A DNA stretch of 64,000 nucleotides from a bacterium. Lineage in GTDB: Bacteria > Zhuqueibacterota > QNDG01 > JAFGCO01. Positions 1 to 8,642 of this stretch are shown in pieces. Location: the NCBI GenBank assembly GCA_016930535.1, contig JAFGGN010000076.1, forward strand, positions 19,993 to 83,992. The letters are read 5' to 3'. The notes beneath the pieces are model-generated. The model did not search any database, was not told where the DNA came from, and saw only the letters and a program-made list of their open reading frames with translations. The position numbers were made by a program, and so were the translations under genes. The number at the start of each line of letters is the position of its first letter. Position 1 is the first letter of the stretch.

Positions 1-142
1 TCAGGGCAGGGCCGGATTGTTCGTGTCGCAGATCCGGGGATGCTATTTCAATGTGGTGGGCTTCCCCCTGGCCCGGTTTTTCGGGATGCTGGGCAGCATC
101 TGGAATGAGAATCAGATTCAAAGTGTACGCGTCACCGGCTGA
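1..142 (+). CDS. Maf-like nucleotide pyrophosphatase, C-terminal end
   Basis: Partial gene: only the last 46 codons lie in the window and the start is off the left edge. Read from base 2, the frame ends at TGA 140-142. The peptide has a QGRAG stretch, then [20 protein letters not shown] and a short tail. This is the typical C-terminal block of the Maf/YhdE family (house-cleaning nucleoside triphosphate pyrophosphatases), where an aromatic-NVVG(L/F)P motif closes the fold. Maf enzymes hydrolyse dTTP, UTP or modified nucleotides in the cytoplasm; which substrate applies cannot be judged from this fragment. The NYN-domain gene follows 31 bases later on the same strand, so the two may be cotranscribed. 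Confidence 0.8.
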   Translation, partial: QGRAGLFVSQIRGCYFNVVGFPLARFFGMLGSIWNENQIQSVRVTG

Positions 143-173
143 TCTTTTATTTATCACAACCGCTTAAACATTT

Positions 174-662
174 ATGAAACGGCATTATCTCATCGACGGC
201 TACAATCTCATGCATGCCATCCCCGAGATCCGGGCACGGATGAAACCGGATCTTCAAACCGCAAGAGAGGGACTCATTATCCGTCTTTCCGGATTTGCGC
301 AACGGAAGAATGTGGGCATCACCGTGGTTTTTGACGGCCGGGGCCGGGATGAGCACAGTCCGGCCCGCAGGCCGAAGGTGAGAGTGCTCTTTTCAAAAGC
401 ACCGGTGGATGCGGATTACGTCATCCGTAATCTGATCGAATCGTCGAAAACCGGGGATCCGCTCGTCGTCGTGACTTCCGATGCGGCGATAAAACGTGCG
501 GCGGACATGCACCGGGTCGAATCTGTGGATTCCGGCGAGTTCGCCGTTCAGATGACGCGGTCCGCTGATGAAATCATCGAACAGAAATATAACCGGTCGC
601 TGACGAAAAAAGAAGTGGATCAATGGATGGATCTGTTTAAAAAAGGGGGGAAGGAGTCATAA
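174..662 (+). CDS. YacP-like NYN-domain ribonuclease-type protein
   Basis: A 162-residue cytoplasmic protein beginning MKRHYLIDGYNLMHA. The DGYN(L) motif at residues 8-11, the VVFDGRG strand near residue 55 and VVTSDAAI near residue 100 match the YacP-like NYN (PIN-related) family. NYN domains are PIN-fold, metal-dependent nucleases; Bacillus YacP/Rae1 cleaves mRNA on the ribosome. Conserved acidic positions Asp8, Asp54 and Asp104 are consistent with a metal site, but activity is inferred from the family. It lies just downstream of the Maf end. The hairpin after it is oriented to terminate the opposing gene. Confidence 0.85.
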   Translation: MKRHYLIDGYNLMHAIPEIRARMKPDLQTAREGLIIRLSGFAQRKNVGITVVFDGRGRDEHSPARRPKVRVLFSKAPVDADYVIRNLIESSKTGDPLVVVTSDAAIKRAADMHRVESVDSGEFAVQMTRSADEIIEQKYNRSLTKKEVDQWMDLFKKGGKES

Positions 663-691
663 AAAAAAGGAGAAGCATCCGCTTCTCCTTT
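661..691 (-). terminator. Rho-independent terminator for the small lipoprotein gene
   Basis: Perfect 11-bp stem (666-676 with 681-691), 4-base loop. Read on the minus strand the stem is followed by a run of eight T, the classical intrinsic terminator layout. On the plus strand only three T follow, so it mainly serves the minus-strand gene at 712-903. Confidence 0.85.
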
Positions 692-711
692 CAAATCCAG
701 GTGGCTTGAAA

Positions 712-903
712 TTATTCAGCCATTTCCATCTCAGGTTCTGCTTCCATGGCTGCGGTTGAGTCCATGGCCGCTGCAGTGGTGTCCGCTGCCGCACCGATGG
801 CTTCTGCCGGAGCTTTTTCAGCCTGGGGTTTCTGGCAGCCGCTGATCAAGGCCATGCTGATAACCACGCAAATGATGATGACAATCGCTGCAAGCTTTTT
901 CAT
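712..903 (-). CDS. Small acidic Ala-rich lipoprotein
   Basis: A 63-residue protein with a lipoprotein signal peptide: a KK N-terminus, a hydrophobic core, and a LISGC lipobox placing the lipidated cysteine at residue 23. The mature part (about 41 residues) is Ala-, Glu- and Met-rich and acidic. The start at 903 is preferred over an upstream in-frame ATG because a GGAGG ribosome site sits just before it. It is monocistronic, with a good sigma-70-type promoter upstream and a strong terminator downstream, suggesting high expression. No family is recognised; the role of this small envelope lipoprotein is unknown. Confidence 0.75.
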   Translation of the reverse strand: MKKLAAIVIIICVVISMALISGCQKPQAEKAPAEAIGAAADTTAAAMDSTAAMEAEPEMEMAE

Positions 904-955
904 ATTGCACCTCCTCAGGTTTTCCGTTCCTTCCCCTAACATGCATTTAGACTTA

Positions 956-983
956 AATATAATATATTTTACAGTATTGTCAA
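956..983 (-). promoter_or_regulatory. Sigma-70-type promoter of the small lipoprotein
   Basis: On the minus strand TTGACA (978-983) and TATATT (956-961) are separated by 16 bases. Transcription would start near 948, about 45 bases before the lipoprotein start codon. Confidence 0.65.
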
Positions 984-1114
984 GAACTATATTAAGAATA
1001 TCGCAGTTATTGATGCTGCGGGAACCGCCCGTATCGAACAGGCCGCAGGAACTTTTATCCGGTTGTGCCGTATATTTTTAACCGGCCGCAGTGAATCTAA
1101 TTCTGGGAGGGAAG

Positions 1115-3457
1115 ATGTCTAATCCCCGTACACATAATCTGGGATTTTCACGGATCGGTCCGAAGCGGGAACTGAAAAAGGGGACCGAGGCATACTGGAA
1201 GGGGCAAATTCCCCTGAAAGATCTGGAAGAAACCGGAAAAAGGATCCGAAGAGACAACTGGGAACTTCAAAAAAGGGCCGGAATCGATCTGATTCCCTCG
1301 AATGATTTCAGTTTTTACGATCAGATGCTCGATATGATCTGTCTGCTCGGCGCAATTCCGCCGCGGTTTGGCAATTCGGGGGAGGACGTGACGCTGGATA
1401 TGAAATTCCGTATGGCCAGGGGAATGGCCCGGACCACGGGTACTGGGGCCGGTGAACCGGGGGCCGGTGAACCGGCCATGGAAATGACCAAGTGGTTCGA
1501 TACCAATTACCATTATCTGGTTCCCGAGTTTTTCCCGGACATGCAATTCCGGTGCGCCTCTGACAAGGTTTTTGATGAATTTCAGGAAGCGTTGGATCTG
1601 GGCATCCAAACCATGCCTGTTTTAATCGGCCCGGTGACTTTTTTGTATCTCGGTAAAATGATGTCCGGGCATGACCGGGATAAATACCGCCTGCTGGACC
1701 GGCTGATTCCCCTATACGGCGAAATTCTGGGCAGGCTCGAGGCTTTGGGAGCAGAATGGGTGCAGCTTGACGAACCGGTTTTTTCACTGGAACTGGATCC
1801 GTCGGTACGCGATTTATTTCACGCATCCTATCACGAACTCGCCGGTTCGGTTCGGTCGCTTAAACTGATGACGGCCAATTATTTCGGGGATTTGCGTGAA
1901 AATCTGGATTCCTTCATCAGCCTGCCGGTTCAGGCCCTGCATATCGACGCGGTCCGCGGAGCCGCAGAGCTGGAGACAATCGCCGGCCGGCTGCCTGAAG
2001 GTGTGCTTCTGTCCGCCGGTGTGATCGACGGACGCAATATCTGGAAGAACGATTATCAGGAGTCTCTCAACCGGCTTCAAGCTGCTGCCAGAGCGGCAGG
2101 CCCGGAACGCATCATGGTCAGTCCCTCCTGTTCGCTGATGCACGTGCCCGTCACACTCAGGCATGAACCGGATCTGGATGACGAGATCAGGGACTGGATG
2201 GCTTTCGGTGAGGAAAAACTGGAGGAAACGGCGGTTCTGGCCCGGATCCTCCATGAGGGCGGATCGCAGGAAGCGTTATCGCGGAACAGGGCCTCCCATG
2301 AAAAGCGGGCGTCGAGTCCGAGAATTCACCGTCCCGCAGTCAAGTCGCGCATGCAGGCGGTCCGATCCGGAGATCTGAATAGGAAATCTCCGTATGCTGT
2401 CAGACGGGAAAAGCAGCGCAGAAAACACCCGCTTCCTGATTTTCCGACCACGACCATCGGATCGTTTCCGCAGACACCGGAAGTCCGGCAGGCCCGGTTG
2501 AAATGGAGGCGGGGGGAATGGACCGAGGCGGATTATACGGCATTTATCCGGTCCGAAATTACGAAAACCATACGAATACAGGAAGATCTGGACCTGGATG
2601 TTCTGGTGCATGGCGAGTCCGAGCGCAATGATATGGTGGAATTTTTCGGAGAGCAGCTCGAGGGATATCTGTTCACACGGTTCGGGTGGGTGCAGAGCTA
2701 CGGATCACGGTATGTCAAACCGCCCGTCATTTTCGGGGACATTCAAAGAACCGCGCCGATGACGGTCGCCTGGTCCGGATTCGCCCAATCACTGACCAGG
2801 CGTCCCGTAAAGGGCATGCTCACCGGTCCGGTGACCATGCTTGAGTGGAGTTTTGTCAGAAACGATCAGCCCAGGGCCGATACATGCAGACAGATCGCTC
2901 TGGCCATCCGGGACGAGGTGCGGGATCTCGAGAAGGCCGGAATTCATATGATTCAGATCGATGAGCCGGCACTCCGTGAAGGACTGCCGCTGAGGCAGCC
3001 GGATTGGGCCGGTTACCTGAAATGGGCCGTGGAAAATTACCGTCTCGCCACAACGGGCGTGGCCGACGAAACACAGATTCACACACACATGTGTTATTCG
3101 GAATTCAACGATATTATCGATGCGATTGCTGCCCTGGATACGGATGTCATTTCCATCGAATCGTCCCGGTCGAAAATGGAACTGCTCCAGGCATTCGTCG
3201 ATTTTAAATATCCGTCGGAAATCGGTCCGGGTATCTATGATATTCATTCGCCGCGCATTCCGGCGGCGGATGAAATTACCGCATTGCTCGAAAAGGCGGT
3301 TCAGGTGCTTCCCAGCGAGAATCTGTGGGTTAATCCGGACTGCGGGCTGAAAACGCGGCAATGGGATGAAGTGATTCCGGCCCTGAAGCATATGGTCGAG
3401 TCCGCAAAAAGAATGCGGTCGGAAACCGCCCGGACACTGAGAGAGAATGCCGGTTGA
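1115..3457 (+). CDS. metE: Cobalamin-independent methionine synthase MetE
   Basis: Transfers a methyl group from 5-methyltetrahydrofolate polyglutamate to homocysteine, giving methionine, in the cytoplasm. About 780 residues, slightly longer than the usual 750-770. The N-terminal half starts with the typical GFSRIGPKRELKK; the C-terminal catalytic half follows an Arg/Lys-rich linker (about residues 380-440) and carries HGESERNDMV. Zinc ligands are present: His658 and Cys660 in THMCYSEF, Glu682 in ISIESSR and Cys743 in NPDCGLKTR. The ATG at 1115 has a GGGAGGG site; the GTG at 1091 would add eight residues without one. A 15-bp tandem duplication inserts GAGEP twice in the N-terminal half. I see no SAM or cobalamin riboswitch upstream. 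Confidence 0.95.
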   Translation: MSNPRTHNLGFSRIGPKRELKKGTEAYWKGQIPLKDLEETGKRIRRDNWELQKRAGIDLIPSNDFSFYDQMLDMICLLGAIPPRFGNSGEDVTLDMKFRMARGMARTTGTGAGEPGAGEPAMEMTKWFDTNYHYLVPEFFPDMQFRCASDKVFDEFQEALDLGIQTMPVLIGPVTFLYLGKMMSGHDRDKYRLLDRLIPLYGEILGRLEALGAEWVQLDEPVFSLELDPSVRDLFHASYHELAGSVRSLKLMTANYFGDLRENLDSFISLPVQALHIDAVRGAAELETIAGRLPEGVLLSAGVIDGRNIWKNDYQESLNRLQAAARAAGPERIMVSPSCSLMHVPVTLRHEPDLDDEIRDWMAFGEEKLEETAVLARILHEGGSQEALSRNRASHEKRASSPRIHRPAVKSRMQAVRSGDLNRKSPYAVRREKQRRKHPLPDFPTTTIGSFPQTPEVRQARLKWRRGEWTEADYTAFIRSEITKTIRIQEDLDLDVLVHGESERNDMVEFFGEQLEGYLFTRFGWVQSYGSRYVKPPVIFGDIQRTAPMTVAWSGFAQSLTRRPVKGMLTGPVTMLEWSFVRNDQPRADTCRQIALAIRDEVRDLEKAGIHMIQIDEPALREGLPLRQPDWAGYLKWAVENYRLATTGVADETQIHTHMCYSEFNDIIDAIAALDTDVISIESSRSKMELLQAFVDFKYPSEIGPGIYDIHSPRIPAADEITALLEKAVQVLPSENLWVNPDCGLKTRQWDEVIPALKHMVESAKRMRSETARTLRENAG
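1445..1474 (+). repeat. Perfect 15-bp tandem duplication inside metE
   Basis: The unit GGGGCCGGTGAACCG occurs at 1445-1459 and again at 1460-1474, keeping the frame and encoding GAGEP twice just before the conserved EMTKWFDTNYHY segment. This looks like recent slippage in a surface loop. Confidence 0.85.
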
Positions 3458-3578
3458 CCGCTGTGCATCTGTAAAAATCCATTGACTTCTGCTTCCGAGT
3501 TTATTATTTTGTCATCCCGATTATTTGAAAAGGCGTGCCCGGATCGTGAGCACTCCCGGCTGCAGCATGGAATGAAAT

Positions 3579-4511
3579 ATGAATGAACCTGTCATACAAA
3601 TCGACAATGTTTTCAAATCTTACGGTTCCCTTCGTGCGGTTCACGATTTGAGTTTATCGGTGCCGCAATCGACCTGTTTTGGTTTTCTCGGACCCAACGG
3701 TGCCGGCAAAACCACGATGATGAAAATGATTTACGGAAAATCATTACGCGATCATCATCCGGAGAGCCGCATTCGCGTTTTTGGTTTCGATCCGGGAACA
3801 CAGGAGCTGGATATTAAATTTCTGTCCGGCGTGGTCCCGCAGGAGGACAATCTCGACGACGAGCTGAACGTATGGCAGAATCTGTACGTGTACGCGAAGT
3901 TTTACGGGATGCAGAAAAAAACAATACAACGGCGCATTGATGAACTTCTGGGCTTTTTCGAGTTGTCAGCCAAAACGAAATCCAAAATCCGCGAACTGTC
4001 CGGGGGCATGAAGCGGAGACTCGTCATCGCCCGTGCCCTGCTGCATACGCCAAGACTGCTTATACTGGATGAACCGACAACGGGACTCGATCCTCAGGTG
4101 CGTCATCTGATCTGGGAAAAACTGAGGCAGCTGAAAAAGGAGGGGCTGACCATTCTGCTGACCACGCATTATATGGAAGAGGCGTTTCAGCTGTGCGATC
4201 AGATACTCATCATGGACAAGGGGCGGAAAATTCTGCAGGGACCTCCGGCCGGCCTGCTCCGGGAGCATATCGAACCATTTGTGATGGAAGTGCAGGATAT
4301 TGAATCAGCGGAGGTTGCACGCACCGTGGAACTGCCCAAGCATGTACGCCGGGACTGCAGCCATGGCCGTCCCCTGTTTTACGCAGCCTCGTTTGAGGCG
4401 ATGGAACCGGTAACCCGGATTCTGGGACACGGCACCTATTATCTGCGTCAATCCAATCTCGAAGATCTTTTTCTGAAACTCACCGGGAGGGCATTGAATG
4501 AGCTCCAATAA
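3579..4511 (+). CDS. ABC transporter ATP-binding protein, NodI/ABC-2 export type
   Basis: A 310-residue ABC ATPase. Walker A GPNGAGKTT is near residue 40, the signature LSGGMKRR near 140, Walker B LLILDEPTTGLD near 160, and an H-loop TTHYMEEA follows. Length and the C-terminal extension fit the NodI/CcmA-like group that energises ABC-2 exporters for polysaccharides, drugs or lipids. Its stop overlaps the start of the permease gene by 14 bases, so the pair is translationally coupled and forms a two-component exporter at the inner membrane. The substrate cannot be told from sequence; the neighbours give no pathway clue. Confidence 0.9.
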   Translation: MNEPVIQIDNVFKSYGSLRAVHDLSLSVPQSTCFGFLGPNGAGKTTMMKMIYGKSLRDHHPESRIRVFGFDPGTQELDIKFLSGVVPQEDNLDDELNVWQNLYVYAKFYGMQKKTIQRRIDELLGFFELSAKTKSKIRELSGGMKRRLVIARALLHTPRLLILDEPTTGLDPQVRHLIWEKLRQLKKEGLTILLTTHYMEEAFQLCDQILIMDKGRKILQGPPAGLLREHIEPFVMEVQDIESAEVARTVELPKHVRRDCSHGRPLFYAASFEAMEPVTRILGHGTYYLRQSNLEDLFLKLTGRALNELQ

Positions 4512-5277
4512 TATTCCCGCGCTTCACTCCCGGATCCTGAGTGTCTGGTACCGCCACTATCTGGTTTACACCCGGAATCTTGTCAGCAATGGCCTGCCGC
4601 CTTTCCTGGAACCGCTTATTTTTCTCGCCGGAGTCGGGCTGGGATTGGGCAAATACATTGTCTCGATGGACGGTCTTCCCTATATTCAGTACCTGGCCTC
4701 CGGACTTCTGGTTACGTCCGCCATGTACACGGCATCGTTCGAATGTACATTCGGCACGTTCATCCGTCTCGAATATGAGAAGTCCTATGACGGGATGCTG
4801 GCGGCGCCGATCACGGCCAATGATCTGATTCTGGGTGAAATTTTATGGGCCGGGACCAAGGGCTGGTTTTTTTCGCTGGCCGTACTGATTATCGTTTCCC
4901 TTTTCGGCGTCATCCCTCCCGGTGCCAGTCTGTTCGCACCGGTGATCGGTTTTCTCACGGGGATCATGTTTGCTGCCATTTCACTGACCGTCACTTCATT
5001 TGTCAAGAACATCAATCATTTCAATTTCTACATGACCGGCGTACTGTCACCCATGTTCTTTTTTTCCGGCGTGGTGTTTCCCGTCAAGAGTCTGCCTGCC
5101 GTGCTGCAGCCGGTCGCTGAATTTATGCCGCTGACGCATGTCGTGCGTCTGGTACGGGCACTTTGTCAGGGGAGCTATCAAACGATTCTCCTGCTCGACA
5201 TGCTTTATGTGCTCGTCGTTTCCCTGATCATGGGTATTATCGCTGTCCGGCGTCTGAAGCGTCTGCTGATCGTATAA
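4498..5277 (+). CDS. ABC-2 type permease, NodJ-like
   Basis: A 259-residue membrane protein with about six hydrophobic segments. The pattern ARNLVSNGLPPFLEPL-like region, then FLAGVGLG and YIQYLASGLL, and the late MFFFSGVVFPV and MPLTHVVRLVRAL motifs is that of NodJ-type ABC-2 permeases. It overlaps the preceding ATPase gene and is its membrane partner; one dimer of each is the usual stoichiometry of the family. No periplasmic or outer-membrane partner gene is adjacent. The substrate is unknown. Confidence 0.88.
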   Translation: MSSNNIPALHSRILSVWYRHYLVYTRNLVSNGLPPFLEPLIFLAGVGLGLGKYIVSMDGLPYIQYLASGLLVTSAMYTASFECTFGTFIRLEYEKSYDGMLAAPITANDLILGEILWAGTKGWFFSLAVLIIVSLFGVIPPGASLFAPVIGFLTGIMFAAISLTVTSFVKNINHFNFYMTGVLSPMFFFSGVVFPVKSLPAVLQPVAEFMPLTHVVRLVRALCQGSYQTILLLDMLYVLVVSLIMGIIAVRRLKRLLIV

Positions 5278-5430
5278 AAAACAGGATTTTTACCAACACC
5301 GGGGAAACACCGCTGCCGGCGATTTTATATTGATATTGCCTTTAGAATTTTGTACTTTTTTTTAAAGACCGGGTGGTTTTCCGGATTTGAACGTCGAACG
5401 CATCATGATCCGATCGGCCGGGAGGCAGAT

Positions 5431-5871
5431 ATGAAACGCAGAAAAACCATTTATCTCGATGTCATGAATCATGCGATCGTGATTATTTTTATCATGCTGA
5501 TTTTTGTTTTTATCTCCCTGGGAATCACCAATATGCCCAAAATATTTTGGCTGGCCGTTTCACAGTTTTTTATCGCGGCCATTCTTGCACTGTATCTGCT
5601 GATCTACGGACTTCTGAACAACAATTTCGGCAAAAAGTATATCTATTTCGATGATACGGGCCTCGAGCTGAAATGCAGGTATTTTGAGGACAAGGTTTTC
5701 CTGCACTGGGAGTCCATCGAAAAAATCACGGTGCAGCACCGGGATATCCGGATTATCCTGGGCAGTGAAGAGCAGAAAACCGTCCGGATCAAATGCCCGT
5801 ATGAAAAATGTAATGAAATTCAGGAGGCGTTTTTCGAGTTTGCGGAATCGAAAAATGTAAAAATAGAATAG
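5431..5871 (+). CDS. Unknown two-TM protein with soluble C-terminal domain
   Basis: A 146-residue protein. The ATG at 5431 follows a GGGAGG site and is preferred over an in-frame ATG at 5350. Two hydrophobic segments (about residues 14-35 and 42-66) form a hairpin. A mainly beta C-terminal domain of about 75 residues follows, with the feel of a bacterial PH-like domain (YFDDTGLELKCRYFEDKVFLHWESI-type strands). I do not recognise a named family. It may be cotranscribed with the next gene, 33 bases downstream. Confidence 0.65.
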   Translation: MKRRKTIYLDVMNHAIVIIFIMLIFVFISLGITNMPKIFWLAVSQFFIAAILALYLLIYGLLNNNFGKKYIYFDDTGLELKCRYFEDKVFLHWESIEKITVQHRDIRIILGSEEQKTVRIKCPYEKCNEIQEAFFEFAESKNVKIE

Positions 5872-5904
5872 GGGCTCACGGAACCGAGAACAAGGAGAAA
5901 CCAT

Positions 5905-6228
5905 ATGGATTATACGTACAAAGATTTAAAACATTTGAAACTGGCGGAACTGAAGGAAATTGCGGCTGGCATGGAAAATGAGGAGGTCAAAGGGTATACG
6001 CAGATGAATAAGGACCATTTGCTTGCCGCCATCTGCAACGCACTTCACATCGATATGCATGAGCACCACGAAGTGGTGGGACTGAACAAGACCGATATCA
6101 AGAAAAAAATCAAGTCGCTTAAAGATAAAAGAGACGAAGCCCTGAAGGCCAAGGATAAAAAGAAGCTGATTGAAACCCGGCAGGAAATCAAAAAACTAAA
6201 GAATTCGCTGCGCAGGGCAACGGTGTAA
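5905..6228 (+). CDS. Small Rho-N/SAP-like helical protein
   Basis: A 107-residue, Lys-rich protein. The first half (DLKHLKLAELKEIAAGM, then MNKDHLLAAIC) resembles the Rho termination factor N-terminal / SAP-like helix-extended-loop-helix domain, a nucleic-acid-binding fold. The second half is a charged helix (about residues 62-104) with coiled-coil character. A clear AAGGAGA site precedes the ATG. Small RNA or DNA binding is a reasonable inference but untested. Confidence 0.65.
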   Translation: MDYTYKDLKHLKLAELKEIAAGMENEEVKGYTQMNKDHLLAAICNALHIDMHEHHEVVGLNKTDIKKKIKSLKDKRDEALKAKDKKKLIETRQEIKKLKNSLRRATV

Positions 6229-6351
6229 CAGCCCTCCTGTGCCGGCATAAACGGCTCGCTATCTGTCTGCCCGAATGGAAACGGCCGGTCCATGACCGGT
6301 TTTGAGAACCGAAGCAATTTCAAACCTGGTTCACAGAGGAATTGCCGATCG

Positions 6352-6699
6352 ATGTTCTGTCCGAAATGTAAAGCTGAATACAATCCCGGAATCGTCACCT
6401 GCGCCGACTGTCATATCCCCCTGGTGCACGAACTGCCGGTGCCGGTTCATGAGTTGAAGCACGATTTTGTCTTTCTGGTTGAAACCATGAATCTGTCGGA
6501 TATTGCCTTGATCGAATCCGTTTTAAGGGGAAGCGGCATTCAGTACCGGATTATGGGGGAGAATTTCAATCTGTATCGTCCGCTGGTCGAACCTGTTCAG
6601 TTTTTCGTTCAGGATGATCGGCTCGAGGATGCGCAGACCTTGCTCAGCGAGATGAACCTGAAGTATTCTGGACTATCCATATCCGGAAGCGATTCCTGA
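6352..6699 (+). CDS. Zinc-ribbon plus DUF2007-like signal-transducing protein
   Basis: A 115-residue protein. The start at 6352 follows a GAGGA site; an earlier in-frame ATG at 6292 would place unrelated residues before the ribbon. The N-terminus has MFCPKCKAEY and VTCADCHIPL, two CxxC knuckles of a zinc ribbon. The second half (FLVETMNLSDIALIESVL, then VQFFVQDDRLEDAQTLL) matches the DUF2007 / putative PII-like signal-transducing pattern. The family is common in bacteria and of unknown role. Confidence 0.75.
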   Translation: MFCPKCKAEYNPGIVTCADCHIPLVHELPVPVHELKHDFVFLVETMNLSDIALIESVLRGSGIQYRIMGENFNLYRPLVEPVQFFVQDDRLEDAQTLLSEMNLKYSGLSISGSDS

Positions 6700-6943
6700 A
6701 TCGATGAGCGGTTGTCCGTCCGGTTTCTATACCAGGACCGAAACCGCAATGGGACTGTGTAACGGGCACGAATCGTCCGTGCCGTGTATCCGGGAATCCA
6801 TTCATTCAAACTGCCTGACTGTTTGCAGAACCTGTTGACCTCTACCGGCTTCGACTGTAAAAACAACTGTACGACCCGAATAAAACGTATTCAAATAAGA
6901 TCCATGAAACATTAAAACTGTCTGAACAGACCGGGAGACAGGT

Positions 6944-7219
6944 ATGACGGAAGATGAGATCGAAGTCGCACAGGTGCAGGATTATTTCGGTGAGCTCGGT
7001 GTGGCCGCCCTGCGTATCACCACAGGTCCCCTCTGCGTGGGCGATGTGCTCCATTTCAAGGGGCATACGACCGACCTGCTGCAGGAAATCAGTTCCATGC
7101 AGGCGGATCATCATCAGGTCAGAGAGGCACGGACCGGAGAAGTGGTGGGTGTCAAGGTCCTGGAGCGTGTGAGACAGCATGACCGGGTCTATAAAGTTTT
7201 TCTGGAGGAGCACATCTGA
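6944..7219 (+). CDS. EF-Tu domain 2-like small beta-barrel protein
   Basis: A 91-residue protein resembling free-standing copies of translation factor domain 2: VQDYFGELGVAALRI, CVGDVLHFKGHTTDL, a SMQADHHQV strand and GVKVLERVRQHDRVYKV. No GTPase domain is present. Such proteins occur alone or fused to U32 peptidases and are annotated as elongation-factor-like; their role is not settled. The stop codon overlaps the probable CTG start of the radical SAM gene, so the two are coupled and probably act in one process. Confidence 0.75.
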   Translation: MTEDEIEVAQVQDYFGELGVAALRITTGPLCVGDVLHFKGHTTDLLQEISSMQADHHQVREARTGEVVGVKVLERVRQHDRVYKVFLEEHI

Positions 7220-8634
7220 TCCGAAACGCGCCCCAAGTCCTGCTGATCAATCCCTGGATCGCCGATTTCGCCGCCTATGATTACTGGATGAAACCATTCG
7301 GTTTGCTCACGGTCGGGGCCCATCTTCGCAGGCACGGTTTTAATGTGACACTGCTTGACTGTATGGACCGGCTGCATCCGGCTCTCTTTGATCACATTCC
7401 CGGGTATCGGACCCGTCACCGGTTCTACGGAACCGGGCATTATATCAAGGAACCGCTTGTCAAACCCGCCCCGGTCCGGCATGTTCCCCGAAATTACTCC
7501 AGGTATGGCCTGCCGAAATCCCTGGTCCGGCGGCTCCTTGAAACATCTGAAAAACCGGCCCTGGTCATGATGACATCGGGCATGACTTACTGGTATCCCG
7601 GTGTATTTGAAATGATCGCGCTTTGTCATGAAATTTTTCCGGGCATCCCCGTCATGCTCGGCGGTGTTTATGCGACTTTGTGTCATGAACATGCCCGATC
7701 CATGAGCGGCGCGGATCATGTTTTGGCCGGTTCAGCCGTTCCGGAGATGCTGGAGCTGGTCTCACGGTTGACACGGTTTCCATTGTCGGGCGACATCGAT
7801 ACCCAAACGCGGCCCGCCTATGACCTGTATACCCGGATACAGACGGCGGCTGTACGAACGGCCATGGGATGTCCTTTCCGCTGCCCGTTCTGCGCATCCC
7901 ATCTTTTATCGGAACGTTTTTCGCGCCGGGATCCCGAAGATGTTTTTCAGGAGATCTCTTTTCTGGCGCAGGATCTCCGGGTTCGGGACATCGCCTTTTA
8001 TGACGATGCGCTGCTTCCGGATCATGAAAACCACCTGGATATCATTCTGAACCGGATTGTTCAGAAGAAAGTCCGGGTCCGGATGCATACACCCAACGGA
8101 CTGCATCCGAAATGGATCGATCCGGATTCGGCCAGGCTCATGTTCAGGTCCGGATTCAGGACCATGCGGCTGAGCTATGAATCCATCGATCCGGACCGAC
8201 AGAAAGAGATGGGGTACAAAGTCTCTGATTCGGATCTGGTCTCGGCGGTCCGGTATCTTAAGGATGCTGGATTTGCTCTCCGTGATATCGGCAGCTATGT
8301 GCTCATGGGATTGCCGGGTCAGGATCTGAAAGAGGTGGCCGACAGCATGGAATTTATTCTCGGTCAAGGGATCCGCGTCAGTCTGGCATCTTTTTCACCC
8401 ATACCGGGTACGGACAGCTGGTACCGGGCCGTGGCCGGGGGATTGATCAGGGAAGATGCGGATCCGCTTCTGACCAACAATTCCATTTTTCCGCTGGTTC
8501 CCGATCCCGTTCAGAGAAAAAAACTGGTCGAGCTGGGTACGCTTGCGGCCGTTGCGAATCAAAAGGTGGTCCGGAACGAATCGCCCTTTTCGGATGGGGA
8601 CTGGAAACGGAAGCTGCGGCACCTGCTGTCCTGA
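7216..8634 (+). CDS. B12-binding-type radical SAM protein, probable CTG start
   Basis: Iron-sulfur enzyme of the radical SAM superfamily. The CxxxCxxC cluster motif (GCPFRCPFCAS) is at Cys219, Cys223 and Cys226 counted from CTG 7216. The N-terminal region looks like the cobalamin-binding Rossmann module seen in many such enzymes (VLLINPWIADFAAYDYWMKP, then LGGVYATL), without an obvious DxHxxG. The first ATG, at 7288, would remove the first strand of this domain. No ATG, GTG or TTG exists in frame between it and the upstream stop at 7192, whereas CTG 7216 has GGAGGAG seven bases before it and overlaps the previous TGA. From CTG the protein is 472 residues. The substrate is unknown. Confidence 0.8.
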   Translation: MIRNAPQVLLINPWIADFAAYDYWMKPFGLLTVGAHLRRHGFNVTLLDCMDRLHPALFDHIPGYRTRHRFYGTGHYIKEPLVKPAPVRHVPRNYSRYGLPKSLVRRLLETSEKPALVMMTSGMTYWYPGVFEMIALCHEIFPGIPVMLGGVYATLCHEHARSMSGADHVLAGSAVPEMLELVSRLTRFPLSGDIDTQTRPAYDLYTRIQTAAVRTAMGCPFRCPFCASHLLSERFSRRDPEDVFQEISFLAQDLRVRDIAFYDDALLPDHENHLDIILNRIVQKKVRVRMHTPNGLHPKWIDPDSARLMFRSGFRTMRLSYESIDPDRQKEMGYKVSDSDLVSAVRYLKDAGFALRDIGSYVLMGLPGQDLKEVADSMEFILGQGIRVSLASFSPIPGTDSWYRAVAGGLIREDADPLLTNNSIFPLVPDPVQRKKLVELGTLAAVANQKVVRNESPFSDGDWKRKLRHLLS

Positions 8635-8642
8635 AGGACGGT

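Noticed and set aside
746..1081. Plus-strand frame opposite and beyond the small lipoprotein
   Set aside because: It overlaps a lipoprotein gene with its own promoter, ribosome site and terminator, and has no coding signs of its own.
904..1114. SAM or cobalamin riboswitch before metE
   Set aside because: I looked for the conserved cores and saw none; a covariance-model search would settle it.
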